64,000 nucleotides of DNA from assembly GCA_902581005.1 (NCBI GenBank), contig CACHMT010000001.1, forward strand, positions 124,001 through 188,000. The letters are read 5' to 3'. This stretch comes from an uncultured Alphaproteobacteria bacterium (GTDB lineage: Bacteria; Pseudomonadota; Alphaproteobacteria; Rhodobacterales; Rhodobacteraceae). Below the pieces are notes generated by a model. It did not search any database. It had not been told where the DNA came from and worked only from the letters and a program-made list of their open reading frames with translations. Positions 45,566 to 54,206 of the stretch are shown one piece after another (position 1 is the first letter of the stretch; each line of letters opens with the position of its first letter). The translations under genes and the position numbers were made by a program.

Positions 45566-46078
45566 TTAGTCCAAAGAAAGACCCACTTTTATTTGGATTT
45601 TAGAGCCTATCTCATAATAACGCCCTGTTAAGCTGGAACCTGTAAATCCATTCCAACTATATATCACTCTGTAGCTTTCTACAGAGCTTCGCTGACTGAC
45701 CAGCTGGACAACCTCACATCTCTGTTCTGTATTGTAACCAACAACCTTTGTTGTTGCTTTCTTTTGTTGTTCGGCTGCTACGACCCCTCCCATAACAGCT
45801 CCAACCCCAGCGGCATTGTTATCGTTTGTTAAGGCTTTACCAATAAGAGCTCCAACCACCATTCCTCCTAACACATCAGCGCCTGACGCGCCATTACCAC
45901 TGACAACCTTTCCGTATACTGGTACCTTTACATTTCTGCAACGTGTCTCAGGTGTGTAAATATTCGTACTTGAATAAACTGGTTCAATTGATTGCACAGT
46001 ACCTGTCACATAATAAGTCTCCGCAAATAAATTTGAGAAAGAAAATAGCGCTAGGATTGCTATGATTAATTTTAACAT
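45566..46078 (-). CDS. Exported glycine-zipper (2TM-type) protein
   Basis: Surface or envelope protein with a signal peptide (hydrophobic residues about 3-18, cut near FAE). The middle carries a glycine-rich hairpin, GADVLGGMVVGALIGKAL then AAGVGAVMGGVVAAE, which is the glycine zipper 2TM motif of the Rickettsia 17-kDa antigen type. Two Cys residues flank it (C47 and C119 by my count) and could form a disulfide. It is not a lipoprotein, as no lipobox is present. The ATG at 46078 has GGAGA 7 nt upstream; the earlier ATG at 46090 overlaps that site and has none of its own. Function unknown. Confidence 0.8.
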   Translation of the reverse strand: MLKLIIAILALFSFSNLFAETYYVTGTVQSIEPVYSSTNIYTPETRCRNVKVPVYGKVVSGNGASGADVLGGMVVGALIGKALTNDNNAAGVGAVMGGVVAAEQQKKATTKVVGYNTEQRCEVVQLVSQRSSVESYRVIYSWNGFTGSSLTGRYYEIGSKIQIKVGLSLD

Positions 46079-46117
46079 TCTGGTCTCCATTGGTAGTTAT
46101 TCTATTTAACAATATAA

Positions 46118-46162
46118 CAAAAAAATTAAAAAAAAAAGCCGAACAAAAATTTGCTCGGCTTT
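46118..46162 (-). terminator. Intrinsic terminator after the CoA-transferase gene
   Basis: AAAGCCGA (46135-46142) and TCGGCTTT (46155-46162) form a perfect 8-bp stem, extended inward by CAAA pairing TTTG. Read on the minus strand, the stem is followed by a long U-run (bases 46134 down to about 46118). It lies about 90 bp past the stop of the leftward CoA-transferase gene and ahead of the leftward glycine-zipper gene, so it separates the two. Confidence 0.8.
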
Positions 46163-46254
46163 AGTCAACAGGGAGGTATGAACATGAAAAAATTTCATGC
46201 TTTACCTAATTTGCAATTCGCGTACCAATTTAAATTAACAATTGAAAATATAAG

Positions 46255-47445
46255 TCAACTGCCCTTAACTACTTTATCACTTAGCAATTTATCAACTTCC
46301 AATTCTGTAAAGCCTAATCCTGAAAGAACTGACTTAGTATGCTGACCAAGTGTTGGAGCTGACAAATTGTCATCTTTATTGGTTACAGAAAAGCTAGCCG
46401 CTAACTTAGACTGCCGTATCTTTCCTGCAATAGGGTGTTCAGAAATTTTTATAATATCATTTGCTACTACTTGCTCATTCTTTATCATTTCTTTTCTCGT
46501 CAAAACGGGTGCGCAAGGAACATCTTTAGCCGTTAGCAATTTCAACCATTCATCGGATGTTTTTTTCTTAAGCTCAGTTTGTATCAATTCTAGCCTTTCA
46601 TTTATATTCTGATGCCTTAATTCCGCTGTCAAAAACCTAGGATCACTTAACCACTCTTTCTTATTAAATGCATCGCAAATATTAAACCATTCTTTATCGG
46701 ACTGAACTGCAACAGATATGAAGCCCTCTTTAGTTTCATATATTAAATCAATAAAACTCTGTGCGGTCTCCTTTTCAAGTTCGTCTCCAACAAAGGTATG
46801 CCCTCCCATATCGGAACCCCACAAAAAAGAAATCACAGCATCTAGCATTGATATTTTGACTTCCTGACCCTCACCTGTTTTTGCCTTGTGGAACAGTGCC
46901 GCTGTTATTGCCTGAGCGGTAGCGAACCCAGTAAGCTTATCAGGAAGTATCGTTCGCATAAGCCTCGGTCTCTCTTCATCTGATCCTGCTTGTACAGTGG
47001 TTAGACCGGATAGCGCTTGAATAAGAGGATCGTAAACTGGTTTGTTCTTATAAGGGCCAGTAAAACCGAAGCCACTTATGGAAACATATATAATGTTAGG
47101 ACTTATCGCGCGAACATCGCTATATCCGAAACCTAACCTATCCATTACCCCTGGTCTGAAGTTTTGTACTAAAACGTCTGCCGTTCTAATGAGCTTTTTA
47201 AGGATATTTTTTCCTTCCTCCGCTTTTAGATCAATACACACAGATTTCTTATTTCTATTGTTGTTAAGGTAAGCGGCTGAAATTCCAGATCTCTGGGTGC
47301 TGACAAGCCTGGTGTAATCTCCAACTGAAGTATTTTCAATTTTTATGATTTCAGCATCCTGGTCTCCTAGTATCATAGTTGCACTTGGACCTGAAATCAT
47401 CGAGGTTAAATCGATTATTCTTATCCCTTTTAAAGCACCAGCCAT
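46255..47445 (-). CDS. Class III (CaiB/BaiF) CoA-transferase
   Basis: Moves CoA between carboxylic acids. The N-terminal GIRIIDLTSMISGPSATMILGDQDAEIIKIE is the family opening; QNFRPGVMDRLGFGYSDV follows, and the catalytic Asp is Asp169 in ILPDKLTG, the same position pattern as in formyl-CoA transferase. At 396 residues it is normal. Donor and acceptor cannot be assigned. A strong GGAGG ribosome site precedes the ATG, and an intrinsic terminator follows, so it is a one-gene unit. It diverges from the PhyH-type dioxygenase gene over 104 bp. Confidence 0.92.
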   Translation of the reverse strand: MAGALKGIRIIDLTSMISGPSATMILGDQDAEIIKIENTSVGDYTRLVSTQRSGISAAYLNNNRNKKSVCIDLKAEEGKNILKKLIRTADVLVQNFRPGVMDRLGFGYSDVRAISPNIIYVSISGFGFTGPYKNKPVYDPLIQALSGLTTVQAGSDEERPRLMRTILPDKLTGFATAQAITAALFHKAKTGEGQEVKISMLDAVISFLWGSDMGGHTFVGDELEKETAQSFIDLIYETKEGFISVAVQSDKEWFNICDAFNKKEWLSDPRFLTAELRHQNINERLELIQTELKKKTSDEWLKLLTAKDVPCAPVLTRKEMIKNEQVVANDIIKISEHPIAGKIRQSKLAASFSVTNKDDNLSAPTLGQHTKSVLSGLGFTELEVDKLLSDKVVKGS

Positions 47446-47549
47446 AAAAACCTCCAGAAAAATATTTACACTAAAATATGAGCTGTTAACCTTGAAGATG
47501 CAACTTAAATTTAAGAAGCTTAAAAGAAGATTTTCATAAGAGTTTTAAT

Positions 47550-48437
47550 ATGACACCAGAAGAAATTTTATCTTTTCCACCCAAAATCTTAACTCAGGAG
47601 CAGAGGGAACATTATTTTGAGTTTGGGTTCGTAGGAATAAAAGACTTAGTTCCGTCTGAGACACTAAAACTTATCAAAAAAGTTACAAGTGAGTTCGTTG
47701 AAAAAAGTCGCGAGGTCACGGAGTCAAATAATGTTTTTGATATCGGTCCAGGACATTCTTACGAGAATCCGGTACTTAGAAGATTAAAGAGTCCAGATGA
47801 GAATCATGAAGAGTATTGGAATTTCTCAAAGGGTCTTATGGCTGACGTTGCTAGTGACCTTGTTGGTCCAAATGTGACATTTCATCACTCAAAACTAAAC
47901 TTTAAGTGGTATGACGAAAGTGACACCGTTAAGTGGCATCAGGATATCCAATTCTTTCCCCATACAAATTACAACGTTTTGACAATTGGGTGTTATTTAG
48001 AGGACACTGATATGAATAATGGGCCTTTAGCCGTGTTAAAAGGTTCACATAAAAATGACCTATATGATCAGTACGACAAAAATGGTAATTGGACAGGAAT
48101 GTTAAGCGATGAAGACGCAGATACTGTTGATATGTCGATGGTTGACTATCTTACGGGGAATGCTGGATCTATAACAATACATAACGCAAGAGCACTTCAT
48201 TTCTCACCATCTTCGAAATCTAAAAATCCCAGACCACTTTTGCTTAATTGTTATACATCTGCTGACGCTAAAGCCTACACACCTCACCCACAACCAACTG
48301 TGAACACTTATAAAATTGTAAGGGGAGAGCAGGTAAAATGGGCACACCATGATCCAAGACCTTGCCAGATGCCCCCCGACTGGTCAGGAGGGTACACTTC
48401 TATTTACGCGGCCCAAGCAGGCGAAGATAAAGCTTAA
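47550..48437 (+). CDS. Phytanoyl-CoA dioxygenase (PhyH) family Fe(II)/2-oxoglutarate oxygenase
   Basis: Predicted non-haem iron hydroxylase. The metal triad is His130 and Asp132 (WHQD) with a distal His, best placed at His217 (ALHFSP), and the 2-oxoglutarate-binding Arg at 228, the usual spacing. NGPLAVLKGSHK is the conserved strand after the HxD. At 295 residues it fits the family, which acts on substrates from phytanoyl-CoA to ectoine and small phosphonates; the specific substrate is unknown. It diverges from the CoA transferase, and its stop overlaps the convergent hydrolase gene by 4 bp. Confidence 0.88.
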   Translation: MTPEEILSFPPKILTQEQREHYFEFGFVGIKDLVPSETLKLIKKVTSEFVEKSREVTESNNVFDIGPGHSYENPVLRRLKSPDENHEEYWNFSKGLMADVASDLVGPNVTFHHSKLNFKWYDESDTVKWHQDIQFFPHTNYNVLTIGCYLEDTDMNNGPLAVLKGSHKNDLYDQYDKNGNWTGMLSDEDADTVDMSMVDYLTGNAGSITIHNARALHFSPSSKSKNPRPLLLNCYTSADAKAYTPHPQPTVNTYKIVRGEQVKWAHHDPRPCQMPPDWSGGYTSIYAAQAGEDKA

Positions 48438-49369
48438 GTGCATAGTTCGTCCAAAAAGTCCTTGAAAAGCACGAAAGACCTACGAGTCTCAATTAAATCT
48501 GTTTCGAGCTGAAAATCATGCCATAGGTCTTTCCAGGTTTTTGTTACCACTTTGACTCTTTGCTTTTTTAGTCGTTTTAAAAACTGTCCAATCTGGACTG
48601 AAAGAATCTCATTTTCTGTATATTGGATCATAATTGGTGGTGAATTTTTAAAGTCGCCAAATAAAGGTGAAATGAAGGGGTTTTTATGATCTGATGGATT
48701 GCAATAGAGATAGGATAAAGGACCAGAACCTGTTTCTTTTGCACGTTTTATAAATGGTCCTATTAGTACATCACTTTGACAGCAACTATCTGGATATTCT
48801 GCCATTATAGCAGTTGGATAAACCCAGGGAGAAATACAGAATATTCCTTTTGGTTTTTTTGATTTTTCTTTTTTCAGTGCTAAGAATAATGCTAGTGCTA
48901 AATTGCCGCCAGCTGAATCACCAGCAAGGATAATATTGGATTTTTCTTTTTTTCCTAAAAGAAAAGAGTATGCTTTTTTCGCATCTTCTAATTGGCGTGG
49001 ATACCTTGACTCAGGACTGAGTTTATATTCAACAAATATAATTTCTCTGCCAAGGATCTCCGCTAAAAAAGATGCATAACTTCGATAAATTTTGAAGTTA
49101 CCAACAAAAAACCCACCCCCATGAAAAAATAAGATCTTTAGTTTATCAGAAATCTTATTTGGTATAATCCGATATAGCTCAAGCTGTTCTAAAGATATTT
49201 TTTTCACGACGACATTGTTTACGTTTGCTCTTCTAAAGGATGCAAATAAAACAAGCAATCGCATTATTCTAATTTGAAAATAGCTGAGGCTTCCAGGTTT
49301 AATTAAAGTCACGAGTCTCATGGCAAAAGATATGACTTTTTTTCTGTTTCTAGCCTTTCTACTTATCAT
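48434..49369 (-). CDS. Alpha/beta hydrolase, hormone-sensitive-lipase type esterase
   Basis: Carboxylesterase of family IV. The oxyanion motif HGGG is at 83-86 and the nucleophile Ser152 lies in GDSAGG. The late His is in the WKDLWHDFQ segment. Residues 1-45 are basic and partly hydrophobic but do not form a clear signal peptide; membrane association is possible. At 311 residues it is normal. The substrate is unknown. It sits downstream of the DMT transporter gene (15-bp gap), probably in one leftward transcript. Confidence 0.88.
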   Translation of the reverse strand: MISRKARNRKKVISFAMRLVTLIKPGSLSYFQIRIMRLLVLFASFRRANVNNVVVKKISLEQLELYRIIPNKISDKLKILFFHGGGFFVGNFKIYRSYASFLAEILGREIIFVEYKLSPESRYPRQLEDAKKAYSFLLGKKEKSNIILAGDSAGGNLALALFLALKKEKSKKPKGIFCISPWVYPTAIMAEYPDSCCQSDVLIGPFIKRAKETGSGPLSYLYCNPSDHKNPFISPLFGDFKNSPPIMIQYTENEILSVQIGQFLKRLKKQRVKVVTKTWKDLWHDFQLETDLIETRRSFVLFKDFLDELCT

Positions 49370-49384
49370 AAATTATTGAGATAT

Positions 49385-50338
49385 TTATCGTCTATATATT
49401 AATTTTCGCGATGAACGTATTGAACTTACTTGCTTTTCTCTTAATGATACAAAAATACCGGAACAGATTATCAAAATTATGCCTAAAAGAGAAAGTCTAT
49501 CTGGGATTTCGTTCCAAATTAAATAGGTAGAAATAACTGCAATAACTAAAGCCCCATATTCAAATGGCGCTAAAAAAGATGCCTCATGATTCTTATATGC
49601 ATAAGAAACAAGAATACCTCCTATCGATATTGGGAAGGCTATACCTACAAAAATGTGTAACAAATCAAAAGTATTGACTGAAACCCATGAGCCCGTCAAA
49701 AATATCAAAGCATTGCTCTGTCCAACATTAAGATCAGCTTTGTAAAATCCTCCAGCAAATGTAAGGCTTGTGACAAGAAAACATATTTGGATATAAAAAC
49801 CCATTGTGATCGGGTTTTCTTGCGCCCCATACTTTCTAGTTATTATATGTAGAGCTGTATAAAAAAAAGCAGCGATTAAAGGAAATAATGAAATTAATTC
49901 AAACGAAATTGTACCTGGCTTTATTACGAATAGCATGCCCAAAAATCCGATAAAGCAGGCCAAGCTTCTACGTATACCCACTTTCTCTTTCAAAAAAAAT
50001 ACAGCAAAAATTGTAATCAAAACTGGTGCGATAAAAAATATTGCTGTTGCCTCTGCCAACGAAAGCTCAGCTATGGATATGAAGAAGAAAGTATTCGCCC
50101 CAACAACAGATAATCCCCTAAACACATGAAAAGTAGGGTTATTCGTATTAAGGTATTTAAAGCCACCGTAAAAAGGTAGAACGATAAAAAGTAAAATTGA
50201 AATGGCAAAAATAGCTCGGAAAAACATGAGCTGATGTAGTGGCATATCAGTACTAAAAAGCTTTACCGATATGTCATTTATTGAGAAACAAATTGTACCC
50301 AAAACGATTGCCAATATTCCTATATAATTATTATTCAT
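49385..50338 (-). CDS. EamA-family DMT transporter (second copy)
   Basis: Ten-helix inner-membrane carrier of two EamA repeats; the substrate is unknown. The start NNNYIGILAIVLGTICFSINDISVKLF and the AEATAIFFIAPVLITIFAVFFLKEKVG helix-loop pattern are typical, and a basic C-terminal tail (RSSRKLIYRR) points to the cytoplasm. At 317 residues it is usual. It is the first gene of a leftward pair with the esterase and diverges from the SDR gene across 86 bp. It is only distantly similar to the DMT protein at 33.7-34.6 kb. Confidence 0.87.
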   Translation of the reverse strand: MNNNYIGILAIVLGTICFSINDISVKLFSTDMPLHQLMFFRAIFAISILLFIVLPFYGGFKYLNTNNPTFHVFRGLSVVGANTFFFISIAELSLAEATAIFFIAPVLITIFAVFFLKEKVGIRRSLACFIGFLGMLFVIKPGTISFELISLFPLIAAFFYTALHIITRKYGAQENPITMGFYIQICFLVTSLTFAGGFYKADLNVGQSNALIFLTGSWVSVNTFDLLHIFVGIAFPISIGGILVSYAYKNHEASFLAPFEYGALVIAVISTYLIWNEIPDRLSLLGIILIICSGIFVSLREKQVSSIRSSRKLIYRR

Positions 50339-50424
50339 GCATAGCCCAAAAAAACTTCAATTAACCTCCAATTGCTTTAATATCAATTGGAGTAAATTAC
50401 AAATTCTTTTATGGATAGATAAAA

Positions 50425-51132
50425 ATGGACATAACGAATAAAAAAGCCCTTGTATTTGGCGGAACTTCTGGAATTGGGCTCTCTACATGTGAGCAATTAA
50501 TTGAAAAAGGTGCAGACGTTATTGCCATCAGCAGGGACCCAAGCAAAGCGACCAGTGTAAAACATAACAAACTATCCTTTGAAAGCTGTGATGTAAGAAT
50601 TGAAGAGGAAGTAAAAAATATTTTTGAAAAGCATGCTCCCTTTGAAATCTTGGTAAGTGCTGCGACTGGAGGAAGCAGAGCTGCCGGCCCATTTCTAGAA
50701 ATGGATATGACTGGATTTAAAAACTCTTTTGACAAATTATGGGGTTACGCGAATGTTGTACGCTATGGCACACACTATTTAAGCTCGGATGGAACAATAG
50801 TTTTGGTCAGTGGTGCACCTGCTAGGCGAATGAAGCCTGGACAAATTGCTCTTTCTGCTGTTGGAGGTGCAGTTGAGAACCTGGTCAGAGGTGTTGCAAA
50901 CGAAATCGCTCCAAAGAGAATAAATGCTGTAGCGCCAGGCTTAATAGATACGCCTATGTTTTCACAAGAAGGTGAGGATCGACGAATATTTCTAAGTTCA
51001 GCCACAGCATCTCACTCAATAAAGCGAGCTGGAAAACCGGATGAGGTTGCAAAAGGAATTATCTTTGTTATTGAAAATGATTTTGTTAACGGAACCACTG
51101 TTGATGTTGATGGTGGATGGATAAACTCATGA
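50425..51132 (+). CDS. Short-chain dehydrogenase/reductase-fold protein lacking the catalytic Tyr/Lys
   Basis: Rossmann-fold SDR protein. The cofactor motif GGTSGIG is at 12-18, and the INAVAPGLIDTPMF segment after the active site is standard, as is the C-terminal NGTTVDVDGGW. Where SDR enzymes have YxxxK, this one reads IALSA (141-145), so both catalytic Tyr and Lys are missing, although Ser129 remains. It may bind NAD(P) without classical reductase chemistry or use other residues; similar divergent SDRs occur elsewhere. It starts the rightward run toward the SBP56 gene. Confidence 0.88.
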   Translation: MDITNKKALVFGGTSGIGLSTCEQLIEKGADVIAISRDPSKATSVKHNKLSFESCDVRIEEEVKNIFEKHAPFEILVSAATGGSRAAGPFLEMDMTGFKNSFDKLWGYANVVRYGTHYLSSDGTIVLVSGAPARRMKPGQIALSAVGGAVENLVRGVANEIAPKRINAVAPGLIDTPMFSQEGEDRRIFLSSATASHSIKRAGKPDEVAKGIIFVIENDFVNGTTVDVDGGWINS

Positions 51133-51179
51133 ACTTAAGAACAATGAGTCGAGTTATGATAAATAGAGAAAAGGTAGAG

Positions 51180-51587
51180 ATGAAAGGATTCACCGGAAGC
51201 TGCTTATGTCGAGCTATAACGTATAACAGTAACACTGCACCATTAAGGACTTTTAACTGTCATTGCGAGGACTGCAGAAAATGTAGTGGTGCCCCTTATC
51301 TTACCAATATATTTGTGAAAGAAGGCGATTTATATATTCAAGGGACTTTAAAAAGCTACATACATCAATCAGAAAGTGGCAACAAAATAACTAAAAAGTT
51401 TTGCGAACAATGCGGTTGTCAGATGTTCTCCTTAAATGAAGGTAGACCTGGATTAGTGAGGATACATGCAGGAACTGTAAATGAATTAGAGGTGATAAAG
51501 CCACAAGGAGACGTTTGGGTATCAAAAAAAATACCCTCGATCGAAATAGATGAAAGTTTAGATCAGTTTCAGAAAAACTTCTCTTAA
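51180..51587 (+). CDS. GFA-family (glutathione-dependent formaldehyde-activating type) zinc protein
   Basis: Family of small zinc proteins related to S-hydroxymethylglutathione synthase. The pattern of metal cysteines is complete: Cys8 and Cys10 (SCLC), Cys27, Cys29, Cys32 and Cys35 (NCHCEDCRKC), and Cys75, Cys78 and Cys80 (FCEQCGC). I chose the ATG at 51180, giving 135 residues as in relatives; the frame is open from 51117, overlapping the SDR gene, but that extra 21-residue leader is not conserved. It sits one gene upstream of the rhodanese and SBP56 genes. A formaldehyde role is by family and context; many members have other or unknown roles. Confidence 0.82.
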   Translation: MKGFTGSCLCRAITYNSNTAPLRTFNCHCEDCRKCSGAPYLTNIFVKEGDLYIQGTLKSYIHQSESGNKITKKFCEQCGCQMFSLNEGRPGLVRIHAGTVNELEVIKPQGDVWVSKKIPSIEIDESLDQFQKNFS

Positions 51588-51607
51588 AATAGGAAGGAAT
51601 AGACAAA

Positions 51608-52006
51608 ATGGCACAAAAAATTGTAAAACATGTTAAAGATATGGTAGCTGAAGCAAATAAAGAGGTTGAAATAACACCTGTAGTTGATGCCTCAAAATAT
51701 TTCGAAGATAGTAAGTACGTTTTTGTAGATATAAGAGACCCTAGGGAAATACAAAGAGAAGGAAAAATTCCAAATTCGTTCTCTTGCCCGAGAGGAATGC
51801 TCGAATTCTGGATAGACCCTGATAGTCCCTACCACAAAGAAATTTTTAACCAAGACAAGAAATATGTTTTTTATTGTGCTGCAGCTGGCCGATCTGCTCT
51901 TGCAGCCAAAGCAGCACAAGACATGGGTCTCAGCCCCGTATCTCATCTAGAGGGAGGATTTGCCGCATGGAAAAAATCTGGAAATCCTATTGAAACGAAA
52001 GAATAA
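51608..52006 (+). CDS. Single-domain rhodanese-like sulfurtransferase
   Basis: Carries persulfide sulfur on Cys90 in the loop CAAAGRS. The domain has the standard VFVDIRDPREIQREGKIPNSFSCPRG opening and the HLEGGFAAWKKSGNP ending. At 132 residues there is one catalytic domain and a short helical N-terminus. It has GGAAGGA-type ribosome bases ahead of the ATG and lies 20 bp after the GFA gene and 3 bp before the SBP56 gene, so it is very likely co-expressed with SBP56. It could accept sulfide- or thiol-derived sulfur (inference). Confidence 0.92.
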   Translation: MAQKIVKHVKDMVAEANKEVEITPVVDASKYFEDSKYVFVDIRDPREIQREGKIPNSFSCPRGMLEFWIDPDSPYHKEIFNQDKKYVFYCAAAGRSALAAKAAQDMGLSPVSHLEGGFAAWKKSGNPIETKE

Positions 52007-52009
52007 ACT

Positions 52010-53365
52010 ATGAATGAAACGTGTTGTGGTCCTGGATATTCGTCCCCAGAAGAAGCTGTTAGAGCACCGAGGGAGAAACTTTTATATACAATTGCAATAT
52101 ATACAGGAACAGGAATACAAAAGCCTGACTATTTAGCTACAGTCGATGTTGACCCCGATAGCCCTACTTATTCGAAAGTTATACATAGGTTGGAAATGCC
52201 AGGCATTGGTGATGAACTTCATCATATGGGATGGAATGCGTGTTCATCTTGCCATGACGACTCTACCATGACCCGCAAATATCTTTTACTTCCAGGAGTG
52301 AGGTCGAATAATATTCACATAGTGGATACTGCGACCAATCCTAGAATGCCCACTCTCCACAAAGTTATTGACGGAGCAGACATTAAATCAAAAACCAACT
52401 TAAGTGGCCCACATACCGTCCATTGCCTGGGCTCAGAAATAATTATATCTATGCTGGGTGATGCAAAGGGAGAAGCACCTGGAGGATATTTGCATCTGGA
52501 TAAGAATTTCGAAATTATAGGAAGATGGGAGAACTCAATGGGAGATATACCATTTGGGTATGATTTTTGGTATCAACCAAGACACAATATAATGGTTTCA
52601 TCGGAGTGGGCTGCTCCCAACACATTTATGCCGGGCTTTGATCTAGAAGAAGTTGGGCACCTCAAGTATGGAAGACAACTCCATTTCTGGGATTTCAAGG
52701 AACGCAAGCCAATTGAAACTATGTATTTGGGTGAAGACGGTCTTGTTCCTTTAGAAGTAAAGTTTCATCATAATCCAGATAGTAGTCATGGGTTTTGCGG
52801 TGCAGCACTAAGCGCAAACGTGATACATTGGTGGAAAGACAAAAACGAAAAATGGCAATGGGAAAAAATTATTGATGTAGAAAACCAACCACACCCGGAC
52901 TGGCCAATTCCTATCCCAGGTGTAATGTCAGCAATTCTCGTTTCAATGGATGATAAATATTTATACCTTAATAATTGGCTGCACGGTGATATGAGGCAAT
53001 ATGATATTTCAGACCCTCACAAACCGAAACTTACTGGTCAAGTTTGGATGGGTGGTCTACTGGGAAGAGCTCCTGAAGTTAATGGTCTTAAAATTGCTGG
53101 GGGACCACAAATGTTTCAGCTCAGCCTAGATGGGAAAAGACTGTACGTAACAACTTCTCTATTTTCTACTTGGGACAATCAATTTTATCCAGATATAAGA
53201 GAAAAGGGTGGTGTATTGATAATGATTGACTGTGACCCAGTAAACGGAGGGATGAAAATTAATCCTGATTTTATTGTAAACTTTGGGGAAGAACCAAATG
53301 GCCCGAGCCGCTGTCATGAAAGTAGGTATCCTGGAGGTGATTGCACTAGTGATATATGGCTGTGA
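52010..53365 (+). CDS. Selenium-binding protein SBP56 / methanethiol oxidase family
   Basis: Members oxidise methanethiol to formaldehyde, H2S and H2O2 (bacterial MtoX and human SELENBP1). The 451-residue protein follows the human protein closely: CCGPGYSSPEEA start, PDYLATVDVDPDSP, the Cys78-Cys81 pair in NACSSCHDD that binds selenium or copper, YDFWYQPRHN, NWLHGDMRQYDISDP, and the end RYPGGDCTSDIW. It has no signal peptide, unlike the periplasmic Hyphomicrobium MtoX, so it should be cytoplasmic. It starts 3 bp after the rhodanese stop and overlaps the ferredoxin gene by 10 bp. The reaction is inferred from family. Confidence 0.92.
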   Translation: MNETCCGPGYSSPEEAVRAPREKLLYTIAIYTGTGIQKPDYLATVDVDPDSPTYSKVIHRLEMPGIGDELHHMGWNACSSCHDDSTMTRKYLLLPGVRSNNIHIVDTATNPRMPTLHKVIDGADIKSKTNLSGPHTVHCLGSEIIISMLGDAKGEAPGGYLHLDKNFEIIGRWENSMGDIPFGYDFWYQPRHNIMVSSEWAAPNTFMPGFDLEEVGHLKYGRQLHFWDFKERKPIETMYLGEDGLVPLEVKFHHNPDSSHGFCGAALSANVIHWWKDKNEKWQWEKIIDVENQPHPDWPIPIPGVMSAILVSMDDKYLYLNNWLHGDMRQYDISDPHKPKLTGQVWMGGLLGRAPEVNGLKIAGGPQMFQLSLDGKRLYVTTSLFSTWDNQFYPDIREKGGVLIMIDCDPVNGGMKINPDFIVNFGEEPNGPSRCHESRYPGGDCTSDIWL

Positions 53366-53730
53366 AAATATTTAAGGTTGAAATATCAAATAGACGCGGT
53401 AAATCCTATAAAGTTGAAGATAAGCGTCCATTGCTCGATAGCTTAAAGGAACAGGGTGTCGATCTCCCCTATGGTTGCAAATATGGTGGATGTATCACGT
53501 GTGCTGCAAAACTTGTTTATGGAGAAGTAGATCAAAGAAGGCAAGTGGCACTTAATAATAGACAGATAAATGATGGATACATTATACTTTGCGTTGCAAG
53601 ACCTTTGTCAAACCTTATTCTTGAAATTGGTGTTGAGAGTCATGACAAGCTTTATAGAAATCCATTTTTAGATCCATTAAAGCCTCATGAACTAAAGAAA
53701 GATATTGCAACGAAAGAAAGAGAGAAGTGA
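53356..53730 (+). CDS. Plant-type [2Fe-2S] ferredoxin
   Basis: Small electron carrier. The cluster cysteines are Cys41, Cys46, Cys49 and Cys79, matching the CX4CX2CX29C chloroplast-type pattern (PYGCKYGGCITC then ILCVARP). It continues about 40 residues past the domain. The ATG at 53356 overlaps the SBP56 stop by 10 bp; GTG at 53362 is an alternative. Its stop overlaps the next gene. Its redox partner is unknown; candidates are SBP56, the hydroxy-acid oxidase, or an oxygenase elsewhere. Confidence 0.92.
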   Translation: MAVKIFKVEISNRRGKSYKVEDKRPLLDSLKEQGVDLPYGCKYGGCITCAAKLVYGEVDQRRQVALNNRQINDGYIILCVARPLSNLILEIGVESHDKLYRNPFLDPLKPHELKKDIATKEREK

Positions 53731-54194
53731 TGCCTGAAGCTGATGTAGACCATATATATGATTATCCTAAAGGTTATATAGAAGACATTCTAAAATCTGT
53801 AAAAACAATTGCCATGGTTGGAGCTAGTGGGGATAAGACAAAATTTAGCTATGGTGTTTTAAGGGTGCTGCATGAAACTGGATATCAAATGTTACCTGTT
53901 AACCCGAACCCCAATATTAAGGAGATTAGAGGTCTTAAAGTCTTTCACAGTTTAAAGGAAATAGATAAGCCCGTTGATATGGTACAGGTATTTAGAAGAA
54001 AAGAAGAGTTTTTATCGGTAGCAAAAGAAGCAATTGAAATAAAAGCAAATGTACTTTGGGGTCAAATAGGAGTGTATGATGACGAAGCTGCAGAGATAGC
54101 AAAAAATGCAGGTTTAAAAGTTGTCATGAACAGATGTCCTAAAATTGAATTATTTCGTCCTTTTTGGAAGCCGAGATTAGACCTTAAGATTTAA
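53730..54194 (+). CDS. CoA-binding domain protein (YccU type)
   Basis: Small Rossmann-fold CoA-binding protein related to the N-terminal domain of acyl-CoA synthetases. KTIAMVGASGDKTKFSYGVLRVL, the LPVNPNPNIKEIRGLKVFHSL segment and the VVMNRCPKIE ending fit YccU-like proteins. At 154 residues it is the usual size. The function of this family is unsettled. The ATG at 53730 shares a base with the ferredoxin stop (TGATG); GTG at 53727 is also possible. It is followed by the second hydroxy-acid oxidase gene after 12 bp. Confidence 0.88.
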   Translation: MPEADVDHIYDYPKGYIEDILKSVKTIAMVGASGDKTKFSYGVLRVLHETGYQMLPVNPNPNIKEIRGLKVFHSLKEIDKPVDMVQVFRRKEEFLSVAKEAIEIKANVLWGQIGVYDDEAAEIAKNAGLKVVMNRCPKIELFRPFWKPRLDLKI

Positions 54195-54206
54195 AGAGAG
54201 TGTCAC

